Shown piece after piece: positions 7,109-14,176 of a stretch of DNA of 19,963 nucleotides. Origin of the DNA: Fusobacteriota bacterium. GTDB taxonomy: Bacteria; Fusobacteriota; Fusobacteriia; Fusobacteriales; Fusobacteriaceae. The translations under genes were made by a program, and so were the position numbers. The number at the start of each line of letters is the position of its first letter. The stretch's first letter is position 1. The notes under the pieces were generated by a model, which saw only the letters and a program-made list of their open reading frames with translations, was not told the origin of the DNA and ran no database searches. The stretch is from assembly GCA_023389595.1 (NCBI GenBank), contig JAEWEF010000089.1, forward strand, positions 1-19,963. Reading direction: 5' to 3'.

Positions 7109-9007
7109 ATGCTTTTTAAGACAACACAAGAACATGAAGCGTTGCGTAAGAAAGTAAGAGAATTTGTTGAAACAGAGGTTAAACCTATTGCATTCCAATT
7201 AGATAAGGAAAATAAATTTCCTCATGAAGCTATAAAAAAATTTGGTGAAATGGGTCTTATGGGTATTCCTTATCCAAAAGAATATGGTGGAGCAGGAATG
7301 GATATCTTAAGTTATGCCATAGCTGTTGAAGAATTATCAAGAGTTGATGGTGGAACTGGAGTTATACTTTCAGCTCACGTATCTTTAGGTTCTTTCCCAA
7401 TATTTGCTTTTGGTACTGAAGAACAAAAGAAAAAATATTTAGTTCCTTTAGCAAAAGGTGAAAAAATAGGTGCATTTGGTCTTACTGAGCCAAACGCAGG
7501 ATCTGACGCTGGTGGTACAGAAACTACTGCCGAACTAAAAGGAGATCACTACGTTTTAAACGGAGAAAAAATCTTTATAACAAACGCGGATGTCGCTGAT
7601 ATTTACGTTGTTTTTGCTGTTACTACTCCAGGTATAGGTACAAAAGGAATTTCGGCTTTCATAGTTGAAAAAGGATGGGAAGGATTCACTTTCGGTGATC
7701 ATTATGATAAATTAGGAATTCGTTCTTCTTCTACTTGTCAACTTTTATTTAACGATGTAAAAGTTCCAAGAGAAAACCTTTTAGGAAAAGAAGGAGATGG
7801 ATTCAAAATAGCTATGGCTACTCTTGATGGTGGAAGAATAGGAATTGCCGCTCAAGCATTAGGTATAGCTCAAGGTGCATTTGAACATGCATTAGAATAT
7901 GCTAAAGATAGAGAACAATTTGGAAAACCAATTGCTTTCCAACAAGCTATATCTTTCAAAATTTCTGATATGGCTACAAAATTAAGAGCTGCTAGATTTT
8001 TAGTTTACAGTGCAGCTGAATTAAAAGAACATCATGAACCTTATGGTATGGAATCTGCTATGGCTAAACAATACGCTTCTGACATAGCTCTTGAAGTTGT
8101 AAATGATTCACTACAAATTTTTGGTGGAACTGGATACTTAAAAGGTATGGAAGTTGAAAGAGCATATAGAGACGCTAAAATCTGTACTATTTATGAAGGA
8201 ACAAACGAAATTCAAAGAGTTGTTATAGCTGCTCACTTAGTAGGAAAGCCACCTAAAGAAGAAATAGCTAAAAAAGCTAAAAAAGTTGCCATAACTGGTC
8301 CACGTAAAAATATAATGTTTAATGATGGAACTGCAAAAGAAAAAGTTGCAGCGTTAGTTGCAGCTCTAAAAGCTGACGGTCATGATTTCACTGTTGGTAT
8401 AGATATTAACACTCCTATAGGAAAATCTGAGAGAGTTGTTAGTGCTGGTAAAGGAATAGGAAAGCAATCTAATATGAAACTTATAGAAAAACTAGCAAAA
8501 GCTGCTGGAGCTTCTATAGGATGTTCTCGTCCTGTTGCAGAAACACTTAACTACTTACCACTTGATCGTTATGTTGGTATGTCAGGTCAAAAATTTATTG
8601 GAAACTTATACATAGCTTGTGGAATTTCTGGAGCATTACAACATCTTAAAGGTATAAAAGATGCTTCTACTATAGTTGCTATAAATACAAATCCTAAAGC
8701 TGCAATATTTAAAAATGCTGACTATGGAATAGTTGGAGATGTTGCTGAAATACTACCTCTTCTTGCTGAAGCTTTAGATACAGGTAAGAAAAAAGAAGCT
8801 CCACCTATGAAGAAAATGAAGAAAGCTATCCCAGTTATAGGATACTCTCCAAAAGTACATGTATGTAGTGGTTGTGGATACGAATATAACCCTGATTTAG
8901 GAGATGAAATGGGAGATATCAAACCTGGAACTAACTTCAAAGATCTTCCAGAAGATTGGATTTGTCCAGAATGTGGAGAAGAAAAGGATCACTTTATCAA
9001 AGCATAG
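7109..9007 (+). CDS. Acyl-CoA dehydrogenase - ETF-alpha FAD domain - rubredoxin fusion
   Basis: A 632-residue cytosolic three-module redox protein. Residues 1-378 are a complete acyl-CoA dehydrogenase: GAFGLTEPNAGSD (121-133), the C-terminal signature from QIFGGTGYLKG (336-346) and the catalytic base E363 in IYEGTNEIQ, as in butyryl-CoA-type enzymes. Residues about 440-556 match the C-terminal FAD domain of ETF-alpha, with SRP (R474) and GISGALQH (505-512). The ETF-alpha N-terminal domain and ETF-beta are absent; residues 380-440 are a spacer I cannot assign. A Lys/Pro-rich hinge (about 557-576) leads to a rubredoxin with four Cys iron ligands (C586, C589, C619, C622). By family, electrons should pass from the acyl-CoA to FAD, to the second FAD and to the Fe(Cys)4 centre. 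The flavodiiron gene follows after 29 bases and is a plausible acceptor. The reverse reaction, enoyl-CoA reduction, is the main alternative. Codons look optimised and less AT-biased than in neighbouring genes, suggesting high expression. Confidence 0.93.
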   Translation: MLFKTTQEHEALRKKVREFVETEVKPIAFQLDKENKFPHEAIKKFGEMGLMGIPYPKEYGGAGMDILSYAIAVEELSRVDGGTGVILSAHVSLGSFPIFAFGTEEQKKKYLVPLAKGEKIGAFGLTEPNAGSDAGGTETTAELKGDHYVLNGEKIFITNADVADIYVVFAVTTPGIGTKGISAFIVEKGWEGFTFGDHYDKLGIRSSSTCQLLFNDVKVPRENLLGKEGDGFKIAMATLDGGRIGIAAQALGIAQGAFEHALEYAKDREQFGKPIAFQQAISFKISDMATKLRAARFLVYSAAELKEHHEPYGMESAMAKQYASDIALEVVNDSLQIFGGTGYLKGMEVERAYRDAKICTIYEGTNEIQRVVIAAHLVGKPPKEEIAKKAKKVAITGPRKNIMFNDGTAKEKVAALVAALKADGHDFTVGIDINTPIGKSERVVSAGKGIGKQSNMKLIEKLAKAAGASIGCSRPVAETLNYLPLDRYVGMSGQKFIGNLYIACGISGALQHLKGIKDASTIVAINTNPKAAIFKNADYGIVGDVAEILPLLAEALDTGKKKEAPPMKKMKKAIPVIGYSPKVHVCSGCGYEYNPDLGDEMGDIKPGTNFKDLPEDWICPECGEEKDHFIKA

Positions 9008-9036
9008 TAGAAATCTGAATATAAGGAGGAATATAA

Positions 9037-10245
9037 ATGCATAATGTTAGAAAAATAGTTGATGATTTATACTGGATAGGTGGTAATGATAGAAGACTTG
9101 CTCTTTTTGAAAATATACACCCTATCCCAAGAGGAGTTTCATATAACTCATATTTATTGTTAGATGAAAAAACTGTTCTTTTTGATACAGCTGATTGGTC
9201 TATCGGAAGAACTTTTATAGAAAACTTAGAATATGTTCTAGACGGAAGAAAACTAGATTATATGATAATTAACCACATGGAACCAGACCACGCTGCTTCT
9301 ATCGAAGAAGTTATCTTAAGATATCCTGAAGTTACTGTAATCAGTACTGAAAAAGGGTTCTATCTTATGAGACAATTTGGTTTCAAATTAGAAGGAGTTA
9401 AAACTGAAGAAGTTAAAGAGGGAGACGGAAGAGATTTTGGTAAACACAAAGTTGTATTCGTAGAAGCTCCTATGGTTCACTGGCCAGAAGCAATGGTAAC
9501 ATTTGATACTACAAACGGAGTTTTATTCAGTGCTGACGCATTTGGATCTTTTGGAGCATTAAATGGTGCTATGTTTAATGACGAAGTTAATTTTGATAAA
9601 GACTGGTTAGATGATGCTAGAAGATACTACACTAATATAGTTGGTAAATACGGGCCTCACGTTCAACACCTTCTTAAAAAAGCCGCTACTGTACCTATAA
9701 AAATGTTCTGTCCTCTACACGGTCCAGTATGGAGAACAGATTTAGGATACTTACTTGATAAATATGACAAATGGAGTAGATACGAACCTGAAGAAAAAGG
9801 TATAGTGATAGCTTACGCTTCTATGTATGGAAACACAGAATCTGCAGTTGAAGTTCTTGCTTCTAAACTATACCAAAAAGGAATTACAAATATTAAAGTT
9901 TATGACATTTCTAGTACTCATGTTTCTTACTTAATTTCTGAAACATTTAAATACAGTCACGTTATATTAGCCTCTCCTACATACAATTTAGGAATTTATC
10001 CAATTATGCACAACTACTTAATGGATATGAAGGCTCTTAACTTACAAAATAGAACATTTGCTATAGTTGAAAATGGATCATGGGCTTGTAAAACTGGAGA
10101 TTTAATTCAAGAATTTATACAAACTCAACTTAAAAACATGACTGTTTTAGGTGAAAGAGTAACACTTACTTCTTCAATGAACGATGTTAACCTTGAAGAA
10201 ATGGATGCATTAGTTGAAGCTATCGTAGCATCAATGGAAAAATAA
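9037..10245 (+). CDS. Flavodiiron protein (FprA/Rubredoxin:oxygen oxidoreductase type)
   Basis: A 402-residue class A flavodiiron protein, a cytosolic enzyme reducing O2 to water and/or NO to N2O in anaerobes. Residues 1-250 are a metallo-beta-lactamase-like domain with a full diiron ligand set: H80, E82, D84 and H85 in NHMEPDHAAS, then H148, D167 and H228. Residues 254-402 are a flavodoxin domain with the FMN phosphate loop YASMYGNTE (260-268). There is no fused rubredoxin or reductase, so it needs an external donor, classically rubredoxin. The preceding gene ends in a rubredoxin domain. AAGGAGGA shortly before the ATG is a very strong ribosome binding site. No further gene separates it from its terminator, so the operon is just these two genes. 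Whether O2 or NO is the true substrate cannot be read from the sequence. Confidence 0.95.
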   Translation: MHNVRKIVDDLYWIGGNDRRLALFENIHPIPRGVSYNSYLLLDEKTVLFDTADWSIGRTFIENLEYVLDGRKLDYMIINHMEPDHAASIEEVILRYPEVTVISTEKGFYLMRQFGFKLEGVKTEEVKEGDGRDFGKHKVVFVEAPMVHWPEAMVTFDTTNGVLFSADAFGSFGALNGAMFNDEVNFDKDWLDDARRYYTNIVGKYGPHVQHLLKKAATVPIKMFCPLHGPVWRTDLGYLLDKYDKWSRYEPEEKGIVIAYASMYGNTESAVEVLASKLYQKGITNIKVYDISSTHVSYLISETFKYSHVILASPTYNLGIYPIMHNYLMDMKALNLQNRTFAIVENGSWACKTGDLIQEFIQTQLKNMTVLGERVTLTSSMNDVNLEEMDALVEAIVASMEK

Positions 10246-10261
10246 AAATAAATTTAATTTT

Positions 10262-10292
10262 AAAAGAGTTCGAGTTTTTCGGACTCTTTTTT
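10262..10292 (+). terminator. Intrinsic terminator after the flavodiiron gene
   Basis: A 12-bp stem with one G-T pair (10262-10273 with 10279-10290) closes a five-base loop and ends in a T-run. Confidence 0.85.
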
Positions 10293-10323
10293 ATTTTCTT
10301 AAAAATCAAAATTTATAAAATAC

Positions 10324-10351
10324 TTGACTTTTAAAATATAAATAGTATAAT
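10324..10351 (+). promoter_or_regulatory. Promoter of the amino-acid ABC transporter operon
   Basis: TTGACT (10324-10329) and a perfect TATAAT (10346-10351) are separated by 16 bases. Transcription would start near 10358, giving a leader of about 170 bases before the permease. That is long for this window and contains the leader ORF and terminator listed separately. Confidence 0.75.
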
Positions 10352-10375
10352 TACATAAAATATTTAAAAAAGGAG

Positions 10376-10458
10376 AAGACTATGTTAAGGAATAGAAGGA
10401 TAAGGAAAGAAATGAAAAATCAAATAACCTTATCTTTATATATTTGCTAAGTAGTCTT
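10376..10458 (+). promoter_or_regulatory. Folded leader RNA around the leader ORF
   Basis: Two nested stems can form. P1 pairs 10376-10383 with 10451-10458 (AAGACTA with TAGTCTT plus a wobble). P2 lies inside it and pairs 10396-10405 with 10428-10437 over ten positions with one G-T. P1 ends in a T-rich stretch (TATTTTTTTA), so the closed structure might itself act as a first terminator. A ribosome stalled on the Arg codons (10388-10405) would cover the P2 left arm and probably prevent P1. No T-box or known amino-acid riboswitch motif was recognised. Confidence 0.4.
10382..10450 (+). CDS. Putative 22-residue Arg-rich leader peptide
   Basis: A short open frame starts at ATG 10382, six bases after a strong AGGAG (10371-10375), and ends at TAA 10448-10450. 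Codons 3, 5, 6 and 8 are Arg (AGG, AGA, AGG, AGG), followed by Lys at codons 9 and 12. AGG is the less used of the two AGR codons in this window. The frame lies between the promoter and an intrinsic terminator (10480-10508) upstream of an amino-acid ABC transporter. That is the classical layout of leader-peptide attenuation, in which slow decoding of scarce amino-acyl-tRNA changes leader folding. The Arg run also makes the DNA AGGA-rich, so the run could instead reflect an RNA element. No known peptide is recognised. Confidence 0.5.
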   Translation: MLRNRRIRKEMKNQITLSLYIC

Positions 10459-10479
10459 TATTTTTTTATTGGAAATGTG

Positions 10480-10508
10480 ACACAGGTAGTAAATATCTGT
10501 GTTTTTTT
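10480..10508 (+). terminator. Leader (attenuator-type) terminator before the ABC permease
   Basis: ACACAGGTA (10480-10488) pairs with TATCTGTGT (10494-10502) over nine positions, one of them G-T, around a five-base loop, and is followed by a run of seven T. It stands between the promoter and the first transporter gene, with no other gene end here except the leader ORF, so it probably acts as a conditional terminator. Confidence 0.75.
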
Positions 10509-10515
10509 ATTTCAT

Positions 10516-10523
10516 GGGAGGAG
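10516..10523 (+). promoter_or_regulatory. Ribosome binding site that fixes a TTG start at 10528
   Basis: GGGAGGAG is the strongest ribosome binding site in the region and lies four to six bases before an in-frame TTG. Longer in-frame starts would place the coding region through the leader terminator. Confidence 0.7.
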
Positions 10524-10527
10524 AAAA

Positions 10528-11238
10528 TTGAATTATTTTGAAATTTTAAAGGATATATTTTTTATAAATGATAGGTACATGTATATAATAAAAGGTCTAG
10601 GTTTTTCAATTTCTATAACGTTAATTGCAACAATGATTGGTATAGTATTTGGTATCCTTTTGGCGTTAATGAAACTATCTCACTGGTACCCTCTTAAAAA
10701 AATAAGTTTTTTAGAAAATTTTAACCCACTTTCAAAATTTGCCACATTGTATATCGATATAATAAGAGGGACTCCTGCAGTAGTACAACTTATGATATTA
10801 TCAAATATCATTTTTGTAGGAATTCTTAGAAATACTCCTATATTAATAGTGGGCTCTTTAGCTTTCGGCATGAATTCTGCAGCTTACGTTGCAGAAATAA
10901 TAAGAGCAGGAATAGAAGGTTTAGACAAAGGCCAAATGGAAGCAGGTAGAGCTTTAGGTTTAAATTATCCTACAACTATGAAAGAAATAATTATACCTCA
11001 AGCTGTAAAAAATATTTTACCTGCACTTGTAAGTGAGTTTATAACACTTTTAAAAGAAACATCTATAATAGGTTTCATAGGAGGTATAGATTTACTTAGA
11101 TCTGCAAGTATAATCACTTCACAAACATATAGGGGTGTAGAACCTCTATTAGCAGTAGGTATAATTTACTTGATACTTACTTCCATATTTACAAGTATAA
11201 TGAGAAAAATTGAAAGGAGGTTAAAGTTAAATGATTAA
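10528..11238 (+). CDS. Polar amino-acid ABC transporter permease (HisM/GlnP family)
   Basis: The membrane subunit of an amino-acid importer. The 236-residue protein (TTG start at 10528) has several hydrophobic segments, the IIRGTP motif (80-83 for RGTP), and the EAA cytoplasmic loop at about 138-159 (EAGRALGLNYPTTMKEIIIP) that docks onto the ATPase. A single permease gene implies a homodimer. The frame is open further upstream to a TTG at 10444, but that reading crosses the leader terminator and has no ribosome binding site. Its last eight bases overlap the ATPase gene, so the two are coupled. The binding protein follows the ATPase. Substrate cannot be read from the permease; the Arg-rich leader upstream hints at basic amino acids. 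Confidence 0.92.
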   Translation: MNYFEILKDIFFINDRYMYIIKGLGFSISITLIATMIGIVFGILLALMKLSHWYPLKKISFLENFNPLSKFATLYIDIIRGTPAVVQLMILSNIIFVGILRNTPILIVGSLAFGMNSAAYVAEIIRAGIEGLDKGQMEAGRALGLNYPTTMKEIIIPQAVKNILPALVSEFITLLKETSIIGFIGGIDLLRSASIITSQTYRGVEPLLAVGIIYLILTSIFTSIMRKIERRLKLND

Positions 11239-11959
11239 AGTTGAAAATTTAGAAAAACATTTTGATAAATTGCATGTCCTAAAAGGAATATCAACTTTTA
11301 TAAAAAAAGGAGATATCGTATCTATAATAGGTCCATCTGGGAGTGGAAAATCAACTTTTTTAAGGTGTTTAAATAGGCTTGAAGAACCAGATGAAGGTCA
11401 TATTTTTATAGACGATGAAGATCTTATGTCTAAATCAACTGACATAAACAAAATCAGAGCAAAAGTTGGAATGGTATTTCAACATTTTAATTTGTTTCCG
11501 CATATAACTGTTATGGAAAATTTAACTTTAGCTCCAATCAAAATTAAAAATATTGATTCCTCACTTGCAGAACAAAAAGCTCTAAAACTTTTAGATAAAG
11601 TTGGATTAAAAGATAAAGCTAACTCTTATCCTAATCAATTATCTGGAGGTCAAAAACAGAGAATAGCTATAGCAAGGGCTCTTGCAATGGAGCCGGAAGT
11701 AATACTTTTTGATGAACCTACAAGTGCTTTAGATCCAGAAATGATAAAAGAAGTTTTGGAAGTAATGAAAAATTTAGCTGACGATGGTATGACTATGATT
11801 ATAGTTACTCACGAAATGGGTTTTGCTAGAAATGTATCTAACAGAATATTATTTATGGATCAAGGTAAAATTATAGAAGATAAAAATCCACATGATTTTT
11901 TTGAAAATCCTACTAATGAAAGAGTAAAAGATTTCTTAAATAAAGTTCTAAATAAATAA
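11231..11959 (+). CDS. Polar amino-acid ABC transporter ATPase (GlnQ/HisP family)
   Basis: The cytoplasmic ATP-hydrolysing subunit, 242 residues, a normal length for this family. It carries Walker A GPSGSGKST (34-42), the Q-loop Q84 in VFQHFNLFP, the ABC signature LSGGQ (137-141), Walker B with D-loop ILFDEPTSALDP (158-169) and the switch H194. The VFQHFNLFP segment is typical of polar amino-acid importers. AGGAGG at about 11215-11220 lies inside the permease gene, and the starts and stops overlap by eight bases, so expression of the two subunits is coupled. The binding-protein gene begins nine bases after its stop. Confidence 0.96.
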   Translation: MIKVENLEKHFDKLHVLKGISTFIKKGDIVSIIGPSGSGKSTFLRCLNRLEEPDEGHIFIDDEDLMSKSTDINKIRAKVGMVFQHFNLFPHITVMENLTLAPIKIKNIDSSLAEQKALKLLDKVGLKDKANSYPNQLSGGQKQRIAIARALAMEPEVILFDEPTSALDPEMIKEVLEVMKNLADDGMTMIIVTHEMGFARNVSNRILFMDQGKIIEDKNPHDFFENPTNERVKDFLNKVLNK

Positions 11960-11968
11960 GGGGGAAAT

Positions 11969-12706
11969 ATGAAAAAAATATTAAACATTTTATTGGTAAT
12001 TTTTGTTTGTTCAATTCTTGTTGCTTGTGTTGGAGAAAAAAAATCTGAAACTGCATCTAAAATTTATGTGGGAACTAATGCAGAATTTGCTCCATTTGAA
12101 TATCTTGAAAAAGATGAAATCGTCGGATTCGATATAGACTTATTAAAAGCTGCAGCTGAAGAAATGAATTTAGAAATAGAAATAAAAGATATGAGCTTTG
12201 ACGGGTTATTGCCCGCACTTCAAGCAAAAAAAGTTGATATGATTATTGCAGGTATGACAGCAACTCCTGAAAGAGAAAAACATGTTGCATTTTCAAATCC
12301 ATACTTTAAAGCTAAGCAAGTTATAGTTACAGATAAAAATTCTTCTATAAAATCTTTTAAAGATTTAGTTGGTAAAAAAGTTGGTGTTGTTTTAGGTTTC
12401 ACTGGAGATGCTGTTGTAAGTGAAATGTCTAACGTAAATATTGAAAGATACAATTCAGCTTATGCAGCTATGTTAGGATTGGATCAACAAAAAATTGATG
12501 CTGTTGTTCTTGACACTGAACCTGCAAAAAAATATACTTCTAATTATGAAAATATGATAGTTATTGATTCGGATGCTGCCGAAGAAGATTACGCAATAGC
12601 AGTTAGAAAAGAAGACAAGGATCTTCTGGATAAACTAAATTCCGCTTTAGACACTTTAAAATCTAACGGAAAATATGATGAAATTTTTGACAAATACTTT
12701 AAGTAA
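11969..12706 (+). CDS. Amino-acid ABC transporter substrate-binding lipoprotein (SBP family 3)
   Basis: The extracellular receptor of the importer, tethered to the membrane by lipid. A signal peptide ends in the lipobox LVAC, so C20 is the lipidated residue of the mature protein. The rest matches the SBP_bac_3 fold: NAEFAPFEY (about 38-46), GFDIDLLKAAAEEM (53-66), a binding-site loop with AGMTATPER, and the DTEPAKKY segment typical of Arg/Lys/polar amino-acid receptors. The pattern resembles ArtJ/ArtP-like proteins, and together with the leader peptide makes Arg or Lys a reasonable guess; Gln, Cys or His cannot be excluded. AAGGGGGAA precedes the ATG. The stop leads directly into the shared terminator. 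Confidence 0.93.
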   Translation: MKKILNILLVIFVCSILVACVGEKKSETASKIYVGTNAEFAPFEYLEKDEIVGFDIDLLKAAAEEMNLEIEIKDMSFDGLLPALQAKKVDMIIAGMTATPEREKHVAFSNPYFKAKQVIVTDKNSSIKSFKDLVGKKVGVVLGFTGDAVVSEMSNVNIERYNSAYAAMLGLDQQKIDAVVLDTEPAKKYTSNYENMIVIDSDAAEEDYAIAVRKEDKDLLDKLNSALDTLKSNGKYDEIFDKYFK

Positions 12707-12735
12707 AAAAAGGAGCATAAAAACTGCTCCTTTTT
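12707..12735. terminator. Bidirectional terminator between the ABC operon and trkH
   Basis: The 11-base arms 12707-12717 and 12725-12735 pair perfectly (core AGGAGCA with TGCTCCT), with an A-run on the left and a T-run on the right. It can therefore terminate both convergent operons. The right arm contains the first two bases of the trkH stop triplet. Confidence 0.85.
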
Positions 12736-14176
12736 ATTTTCTAAAAATTTTTGAAAATGCTATTATAAACGTAAATATTTCTAAACGACCTAACATCATT
12801 CCAAAAATTTCTATTATTAATGTTATCATGTCTGTAGATGGATTAGTAATTCCTATTGATAATCCAACAGTTCCTATAGACGACGAAAATTCAAACATTG
12901 CATTTGTTAAATTTGTGTTTGCACTCCAAGAAATTAATAGAGATCCTATTGCAAAAATAAACATGTAAACTAAAAAGAATCCTACAGTATTTAAAATTAG
13001 TGTATCATTTACCCTTGTTCTACCAAATGGAGTTGTATAGGAAATTGTTTCTATTTTGCTTTGAGAACTAATTTGGTTCCTAATGTTATATCCTGTTATT
13101 TTACATAACAAACATACTCTTGCCATTTTTAATCCTCCAGCTGTAGATCCTATTCCACCACCTATTATCATAATCACTATTAAAATTCCTACTGAAAAAG
13201 GTGACCACTCAGTATAGCTCATAGTTGAATATCCAGTCGTCGATAACGCAGATGTTATATTAAAAAGCGATTCTGAAAATGCTTTCGATATACTCATATT
13301 ACTTTGTATATTTAATGAAATTGCAACTATAGGTATACTTATTACTAATAAAAAAGCAAAAAATTTCATCTCGCTAACTTTAAAAGCATTTTTAAATTTT
13401 CCTCTGACAATCAAAAGTAAAACGGCAAAATTTGTCGTACCTATTATCATTAAAAATACTGTAACAAGTCTTATCCCTATTCCACTGTAATCTCCAATAC
13501 TGTTTAATTTAGTTGAAAATCCTCCGGTAGATAGTGCACACATCGTGTGGCATATACTATCAAAAAAATTCATTCCAAAAATTATATAGAGTATTGTTCC
13601 TATCACCAAAAAAAGACTATACATAACAAATATTATTCGTGCCGTCTTTTTTAAATTTGGTAGCAATCTATCAGTGTGACCTTCAGCTTCATAAAGTCCC
13701 ATAGATTTTTTCCCAGTTGTTATTAATGAAATAACTAATATGAATCCAAGTCCACCACAATATTGCATAAAACTTCTATGAAATAAAATTATTTTTGACG
13801 CTTTCGTTACATCTATTACAGATAATCCCGTAGTTGTAAATCCACTTACAGATTCAAAAATAGCTTGTACGGGATTTAACATTCCAAAAATTATAAAAGG
13901 CAGAGCTCCGATTAAAAATCCATACATCCAAGCAAAAACTACTTTTATACTACTTTCTTGAGAAAACCCTAGTCTGTATTTAGAAACATTTTCAGGTTTT
14001 TTGTTAAAAAGATTTAAAATTAGTCCTAAAAGTATTGAAGCTATTGATGGAATTAAAAACGATAAGATATATTCGTATTCTTTATAAAATGGAATTGTTA
14101 ATAATGGAACAAAAGTTATTATTCCAATTATTATCATAAAATTTCCATAAAATGATTTAAATTTTACTCTTCCCAA
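12734..14176 (-). CDS. trkH: TrkH-family potassium uptake channel subunit
   Basis: The ion-conducting subunit of a Trk/Ktr potassium uptake system, an integral membrane protein of 480 residues. The four pore loops with selectivity-filter glycines are visible: TTTGLS (114-119), STGGFS (216-221), STTGYS (312-317) and GTVGLS (435-440). The Gly-rich gate loop GGGIGSTAGGLK follows at 339-350. The protein ends with GRLEIFTFI as in the family. The start is a TTG at 14176, preceded by AAAGGAG ten bases upstream in the minus-strand direction, and it overlaps the end of the second TrkA gene by 13 bases, so translation is coupled. The next downstream in-frame Met (residue 14) would cut into the first helix region. 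Its regulators are the two RCK proteins upstream in the same operon. Confidence 0.94.
   Translation of the reverse strand: MGRVKFKSFYGNFMIIIGIITFVPLLTIPFYKEYEYILSFLIPSIASILLGLILNLFNKKPENVSKYRLGFSQESSIKVVFAWMYGFLIGALPFIIFGMLNPVQAIFESVSGFTTTGLSVIDVTKASKIILFHRSFMQYCGGLGFILVISLITTGKKSMGLYEAEGHTDRLLPNLKKTARIIFVMYSLFLVIGTILYIIFGMNFFDSICHTMCALSTGGFSTKLNSIGDYSGIGIRLVTVFLMIIGTTNFAVLLLIVRGKFKNAFKVSEMKFFAFLLVISIPIVAISLNIQSNMSISKAFSESLFNITSALSTTGYSTMSYTEWSPFSVGILIVIMIIGGGIGSTAGGLKMARVCLLCKITGYNIRNQISSQSKIETISYTTPFGRTRVNDTLILNTVGFFLVYMFIFAIGSLLISWSANTNLTNAMFEFSSSIGTVGLSIGITNPSTDMITLIIEIFGMMLGRLEIFTFIIAFSKIFRK

Noticed and set aside
10444..10527. Longer TTG start for the ABC permease
   Set aside because: It would make the leader terminator coding, overlaps the leader ORF stop and lacks a ribosome binding site; the extra 28 residues are not part of the family.
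10358..10527. T-box or lysine riboswitch in the ABC leader
   Set aside because: The leader is too short, and I see no conserved T-box antiterminator sequence or other known riboswitch core.
12675..12968. Plus-strand open frame of 97 codons at the end of the ABC operon
   Set aside because: It lies across the binding-protein gene end, the terminator and the trkH complement.
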